NCBI GenBank assembly: GCA_030998015.1
Contig: JARWMV010000025.1
Location: 1 to 64,000 of the forward strand
DNA: 64,000 nt
Direction of reading: 5' to 3'
DNA from: Ceratorhiza oryzae-sativae
Lineage: Eukaryota; Basidiomycota; Agaricomycetes; Cantharellales; Ceratobasidiaceae
Shown here: piece by piece, positions 59,266 through 64,000 of the stretch
Numbering within the stretch: the stretch's first letter is position 1
Layout of the letters: each line of letters starts with the position of its first letter
Translations under genes and position numbers: made by a program
Notes under the pieces: generated by a model
Seen by the model: the letters and a program-made list of their open reading frames with translations, nothing else
Told to the model about the DNA's origin: nothing
Database searches by the model: none

Positions 59266-60550
59266 GTGTTCTGAGTGTGAGCACTGCTCATGCCAACTTC
59301 GAACCCCGCTTGGGTCTGTTATTTGAATGGTTTCGTGTCAGGTTGCAAACAGTTTAATGATTTTGCTGTCAACATACCCAGTTGTTTTCCGTGCTTATTC
59401 CTTGTCTGTATTCCTTCCTTTTAACGCATCCGTCCTTTCGTTATGCGCTCATTTGCACAAGCTATAACACTCTCCTGGGTTTCTTGTTGGTCAAACATTT
59501 GTACTTTTTCGGATGGAAAGTGGTTGTATCTGGAGAGGGGGACGAGAGTAATGAGACTACCGAACTAGGTCTTTATCTTGCATGAGTTCAACAATCCTAA
59601 TGTTGGCTTCGATTTATGGTGGCAAGGCGGACCGAGAGATAAGGAGATAAGGCCGAGCGAGCATGTGATTTACTCAGAATTCTTGTCCTTGAGTTGCATG
59701 AGTGAGGTTGTCGCGGTGGGGTGGCATTGAGTGCGCGTGTTGTTGGTGCGGTTTTCGACCCTCGTGGTCGTGGTCGTGCGATGTGGTGGTGGTGGGAAGA
59801 GCAAGGCGCTCGCGTGCTGCAACAAGTTGATTTTCGCTCACAGGCACAAGATTTGAATGGCACCGGTATTATCTGTTGACATGTTCAGATAAAACGAGCG
59901 CCAAGGACATTTCGTGGAGGCTGTGATCACCGAGAGCGCCGTAATGGGCGCTCCGGATCGGGACGGCCCCAGCCCCGAGTAAAATGGTGGATAGGCATTC
60001 GCTCGTTCTAAAGCGCATGCATCTCGGTGATTTTAACGCAGCTTACGCGGGGCCTCCTCGCGCATCATGTCACCAGAGACTGCGTGCTCTTCAGAATATA
60101 GTCGGACTTGCTTAATCCGGCTGCACTCCGCATTCCGGGCCCATGCATTGCCCAGTGAGTTCTCAGATTGAGTTGTGTCCCCTGTTTGACCGAAAGGCGA
60201 TCGGTGATTCATGGGGAATCTCGATCTTGGTCAACTCAGATCAGTTTCGTCTGGGTATACATACTCAATCATTGATTTCATATATACAATGCGAGAATAA
60301 ATAATATGATAAATGACAGGGATGCGGCTACTATATACATGCGAAGTTACTATAAATGACAATCGTACACTAGGTCCGAAAGATTACGAATCAACCTAAT
60401 AACTTGTCCGATCGAGGTGCGCAGCATCTAGTCGCTATCAAAACAGAAGAAGGCGTTGTTCGCACATAGAGTCACGAACATACCCCGCTACAATATTTAA
60501 TAACTTAAATACCTCGCAATGTCCGGTAGGTAAGATTTGCGCGCTGGCGA
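59266..60550. other. Spacer, no gene recognised
   Basis: 3' ends of the disordered-protein gene (+) and of F-box-like copy 5 (-). An 88-codon His/Arg-rich frame on minus (59863-59597) looks compositional. Nothing else seen. Confidence 0.45.
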
Positions 60551-61915
60551 TCAAAACTCGTAGGAGCTCAAACCCAAGTGTCCAGGTGAGAACCAGCTCA
60601 TCCAATGAATATTCCGCAGAGTTTTCACGCCTTCTCTAAGAGATGTGTTCGCAAGAGCTTCAGCGGCTCGGTTTGCGGCTGAGAACTCAGAAACGCAGAG
60701 TTCACACGTTGATTGAGAGACATTAAATTCAGCATCTCGTTGGTAAAGCAGGTCTGTCAAGGTACTAGCCGCCGCAGGTTCTACTTGAGGATTATCTGGC
60801 GGCGTGTCGGGTGGCAGCTGGGCGAGAGGTATGGCGAGTTGCCAATCCATGATTGGTGGTGCAGCAAGCCCTCTTTTGTGATACAATCGATGCGCCAGCA
60901 CGACGGAAGAAGGAATGAGATATACACCCATATAAAGTACTTTGAGGTGTTTCAAAGGTGACAGCTCTTGACTTAAGGATATCTAGAACTTGTGATTTAG
61001 CGCCTGGTTGGGATGCATGGGTCGAAGACGTACCGCATAGTCATCTATCCCACTATCTGATATGTACGAATTATGCTCGAGTGGAAATGCTCGCCAAAAA
61101 TCACAAGGTGAGCTTCTGTTGAACATTGTGCAGCGACCGAGTCTGAGCTCTTCCAACTCTGGGCAGTAGTTCTTCACTACCGAGATTACATTGGCATCTG
61201 GGCTGTGGGCATGAAGAATTTCCAACCGGACAATCGAGCGAGGTAGCTCTGAGAACGCCCTACGATACGCAAATCTGTCTTGATTGCGTTTAACATCCTC
61301 GTGAGAGTTGATGGACAGCGCATATAGCTTTGTAAAACGAGCTAAAATACGCTTGTCAGGGTAGTTTACCAGGACACCCTCGGAACACTTGATCTCTCTG
61401 GACAGCGTTTAACTACCCATCGCGTTTGTCTTGCTCCCGTTAACGCACCTAACCCATTCTGAGTAGTGGATAGCGGTGTCCCAATCATTCGATCGGTTTA
61501 TTTTTAGAACCCGGAACCACCGCGGCATACCCATGCTATGAAAGGCCATGGAGACCGACAAAAATCCGGCTACATCAGTCCAGTTAGGCTTACCGCTACA
61601 AACAGAGGAAAAGTTGCTATCAGACGATATCGCTGCTGGTAGTTGTAGTTCGAAAAGAAAGTCGGCAACTAGTTCAAGCAGTTCAGCAGGAAGTCGGGCC
61701 CGTGGCGGCGCCAACACAGCATTTTCGGAACTGATGAAATCATCTGGAAACTGTGGTGGATAGGATGGCGACCGCCTGAAGACCCTCTGCCCAATCTCGA
61801 GTACTAGATATATCGCAGTCTGCACGTGATGGTGTAAACCGAGTAAGGAGGAATATAAATACTGCAAGATAGAGCAGGCTATCGACACCACAGCTTCGAA
61901 GTAAAAAATCATCAT
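60551..61915 (-). CDS. F-box-like/CxxC family protein, copy 5
   Basis: Three exons: 61915-61449, 61397-61034 (364 nt) and 60982-60551; 420 aa, no defects. The N-terminus is hydrophobic (VVSIACSILQYLYSSLLGL), possibly a membrane anchor not seen in the other copies. Then come the F-box-like helix LPAELLELVADFLFELQLP, VAGFLSVSMAFHSMGMPRWF, PRSIVRLEILHAHSPDANVI, LRLGRCTMFNRSSPCDFW, FPLEHNSYIS, LSQELSPLKHLKVLYMGVYL, a CELC pair, and HWMSWFSPGHLGLSS. It is separated from the tandem copies by four unrelated genes and lies on the other strand. It is the only family member with a complete, self-evident start in one exon. Confidence 0.85.
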
Positions 61916-64000
61916 TAAACAAGTATAGAAGAGGGCTTAGAATAATTTCATAATGTTGCTTTTCCTGGATTACACCTTTTTAACCTGCACGATTCATTCA
62001 TATACAATTATGTAATATGTATGATATTTGGCACCCCTATCCCCATCTGCCGCAAATATGGTCGAAAATTGAAACCATCGCGGTCCGCACCGCGAGCCGC
62101 AATGTCAATGCGTTAAGGGCACGATTTGAGCGGTGGTCAAACTCGAACGACTCGAGGCGTCTGATGGGCGGACCTGTCAAACCAGGATGTGCAAGGCCGG
62201 TGATCTACGGAGGTGATTAGGCGGTTGTCTCGATTCCGTTTAGGCGTCCCGTTGAAATTCGAGAGCGCTGCGAGGAGCGTAAGAATCCGTTTCGTCTTTC
62301 GCTCAGCCACCGATTGCAATGTGGATCCCCGATTTCACGGACACAACTCAAGCGCTTGCTCTTCGTGCGAAGCGCCTGTACGCGGGTTACGTTCGATAGG
62401 AAGGATTTTGCAGGCAAGTGGGACTATGGACCAAGGGTTAGTTATTTTACTTGATGAGCATTCGCCACTCGCTGAAGGCTATATAACAAAGCAGGCTCAA
62501 CCAAGGAGAACATCTCACAAATCACTTGTACTTTGATCTCATTCCCACTATTTTATACATATTATGTCTACGAGGGGATCCTTGAGGCTTGCTCCTGGCC
62601 ATGAGCTCGAAGAGCTAGAAAGCTGGAGCCAGAAAACAGGGAACCGGTACGCCTGGCGTGATACAATGGTGGGGGCGCAGTGGGAAACAAACCTCATACG
62701 TAAGAGTGATGAAACATTGGCCCCGATGTTTCAGTTTCTGACCGTCGCCTCTCAGTCAATGGTCAGGTTATTGAAAGTATACTGGGGAAGGGAAGGGATA
62801 AACGGGCTGCTCGTATCGATACCCTGACGAAGATTAATATTGCTAAGCCTCCAATCCTGGTAAGTATGTCCCCTAATTTTCTGATTTAAGTTATTAACGG
62901 ACCATGTAGTAGGTATAGGGGGACAGAAAGGAATCTCAGGTCACCACAATCCACCACCGAGAGATACCCGCACTGCCCCTGCTATCCCCCCTTGCTCTAA
63001 TTTACTGTACAGCCGAATAGAATTTAATTGATAATTTTTATGAACGAAAGTGTTCAACGAGTGAATGGTCATATCAAATTGAACAGACCTTCCAGGAGTT
63101 CTCCTCGGACCTAGACCTAAAAGCAGAGGAGGGAGAAGCCTACAATATGCTGGTTAGAAATTGAATTGTGACGCCTATTTGACACCACAATATGCATCGC
63201 GCACGCATATAGCCATAAGGCTTTATCTAATCTCAGGATTTAGCATCGCGTCGCGGGTACTTGACGCGGCACTGAGATGAGGGCGGGCTGGCGCAACAGC
63301 GTCGCCAAACTCAGTTGATACCTTGGATTGTAGTCTATTTGGCCAGTTTGGTACATACACATACAACCCTCGCCATATCCAACGTCGTGTTCTCGATTAC
63401 ATTATTAGCGAAACATCGGTCCCAAAGTAAGCCGGTGAGCGCCGACCCCCCAGGCCTTGTCATTTAGCGCAGAATCTTCAGCCACGATATCTCGTTTTCT
63501 GAGGATTTCAAAAACAGACGCCCCCGAATATTGTGAATGGTGAACGGGATGGAGGGTCACAGAGACGCCTACCAGTTATATGAGCATAAAGCGTGTCACG
63601 AGGTGATCGCGTGCTTGCACATGATTATAAAGCTAAAGCTAAAGCTAGCTTGAATCAAGCACCTCTCCTTGTTCTCTATAGGCTATATCTCCATGAGTAA
63701 ACAACAGGTGGATGTTGTCTAGCTGTGATGACCCACATGGAGGAACTGCTTGGGAAGCTCACTTTCGGTAATTCAGACCCGAAAACGCGATGCGCTGGAA
63801 CCAACCCATGTAAAGCTCATCAAAGATGCCCACCTAAAACCAACGTTTTGATCCGTTCATTAGCCCCACATTGTTTCTGTATCGTCGAGGATCAATTATT
63901 CCTTACTGAAGGGATACTCTAACGATTTCATCGCTCGTCCAACGCGTTCAAACACTTATGCCTTTGATCAAGTTCTTGTCATAATAAAATTTGTTGTCTG
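61916..64000. other. Region without a recognised gene
   Basis: Open frames of 87-107 codons on plus (62213-62536 and 62564-62827) and 65 codons (63725-63922) show no family resemblance. A small tandem repeat (AAAGCT, about four units) lies at 63631-63650. The upstream region of F-box-like copy 5 should hold its promoter just right of 61916. Confidence 0.4.

Noticed and set aside
63631..63650. Short AAAGCT tandem repeat
   Set aside because: Too short and isolated for a telomere, centromere or CRISPR-like array.

Overview
The window looks like nuclear DNA of a basidiomycete fungus, most likely an Agaricomycete close to Rhizoctonia. This is inferred from gene content and style: short introns of about 40-60 nt with GT...AG ends, a pectin-degrading GH28 enzyme, a C-5 sterol desaturase, a lineage-specific F-box-like family, and transposons of kinds common in Agaricomycetes. 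No prokaryotic features, CRISPR arrays, rRNA or tRNA genes were recognised.

Layout. 0.1-1.7 kb: GH28 polygalacturonase (-), ten exons that splice in frame apart from one extra base in exon 1. 3.5-5.8 kb: decayed GH3 beta-glucosidase (+). 7.2-8.6 kb: intact seven-exon sterol C-5 desaturase erg3 (+). 9.7-14.3 kb: decayed large transposase-like gene (+) split by a 376-bp solo LTR, followed by an intact six-exon companion gene (15.0-16.7 kb). 19.2-51.3 kb: a tandem F-box-like family of four copies, broken up by mobile DNA. Two near-identical hAT elements lie in inverted orientation (20.3-23.6 and 34.4-47.9 kb). The second holds a roughly 10.2-kb Ty3/gypsy chromovirus, which holds a Tc1-like element, which holds a 1.3-kb LTR. 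Between the hAT copies lie a RecQ-like helicase pseudogene, more LTR copies and one F-box-like gene. 51.8-54.3 kb: housekeeping genes, namely an ankyrin/F-box-like gene (-), histone chaperone asf1 (-) and, divergently, mitochondrial ribosomal protein mL54 (+). 56.8-59.3 kb: a long disordered Ser/Pro-rich protein (+). 60.6-61.9 kb: a fifth F-box-like paralogue (-).

The main result is a readable chromosomal inversion. The 8-bp target-site duplications of the two hAT copies are swapped: CATACCAT-hAT-GGTGAGAC in copy 1, and GGTGAGAC-hAT-CATACCAT in copy 2 read on its own strand. The segment of about 10.8 kb between them was therefore inverted by recombination between the inverted copies. This is confirmed by the F-box-like gene cut at 20308: its missing 3' end lies 14 kb away on the other strand (34292-34362), and joining the two pieces restores the frame and the conserved C-terminus. 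Before the inversion the first four F-box-like genes all pointed the same way.

The chromovirus shows a Tf1-type self-priming arrangement, with a 15-nt primer-binding site that is the exact complement of LTR sequence just downstream of a TATA box. Mobile copies differ strongly in CpG content, which points to CpG-directed C-to-T decay.
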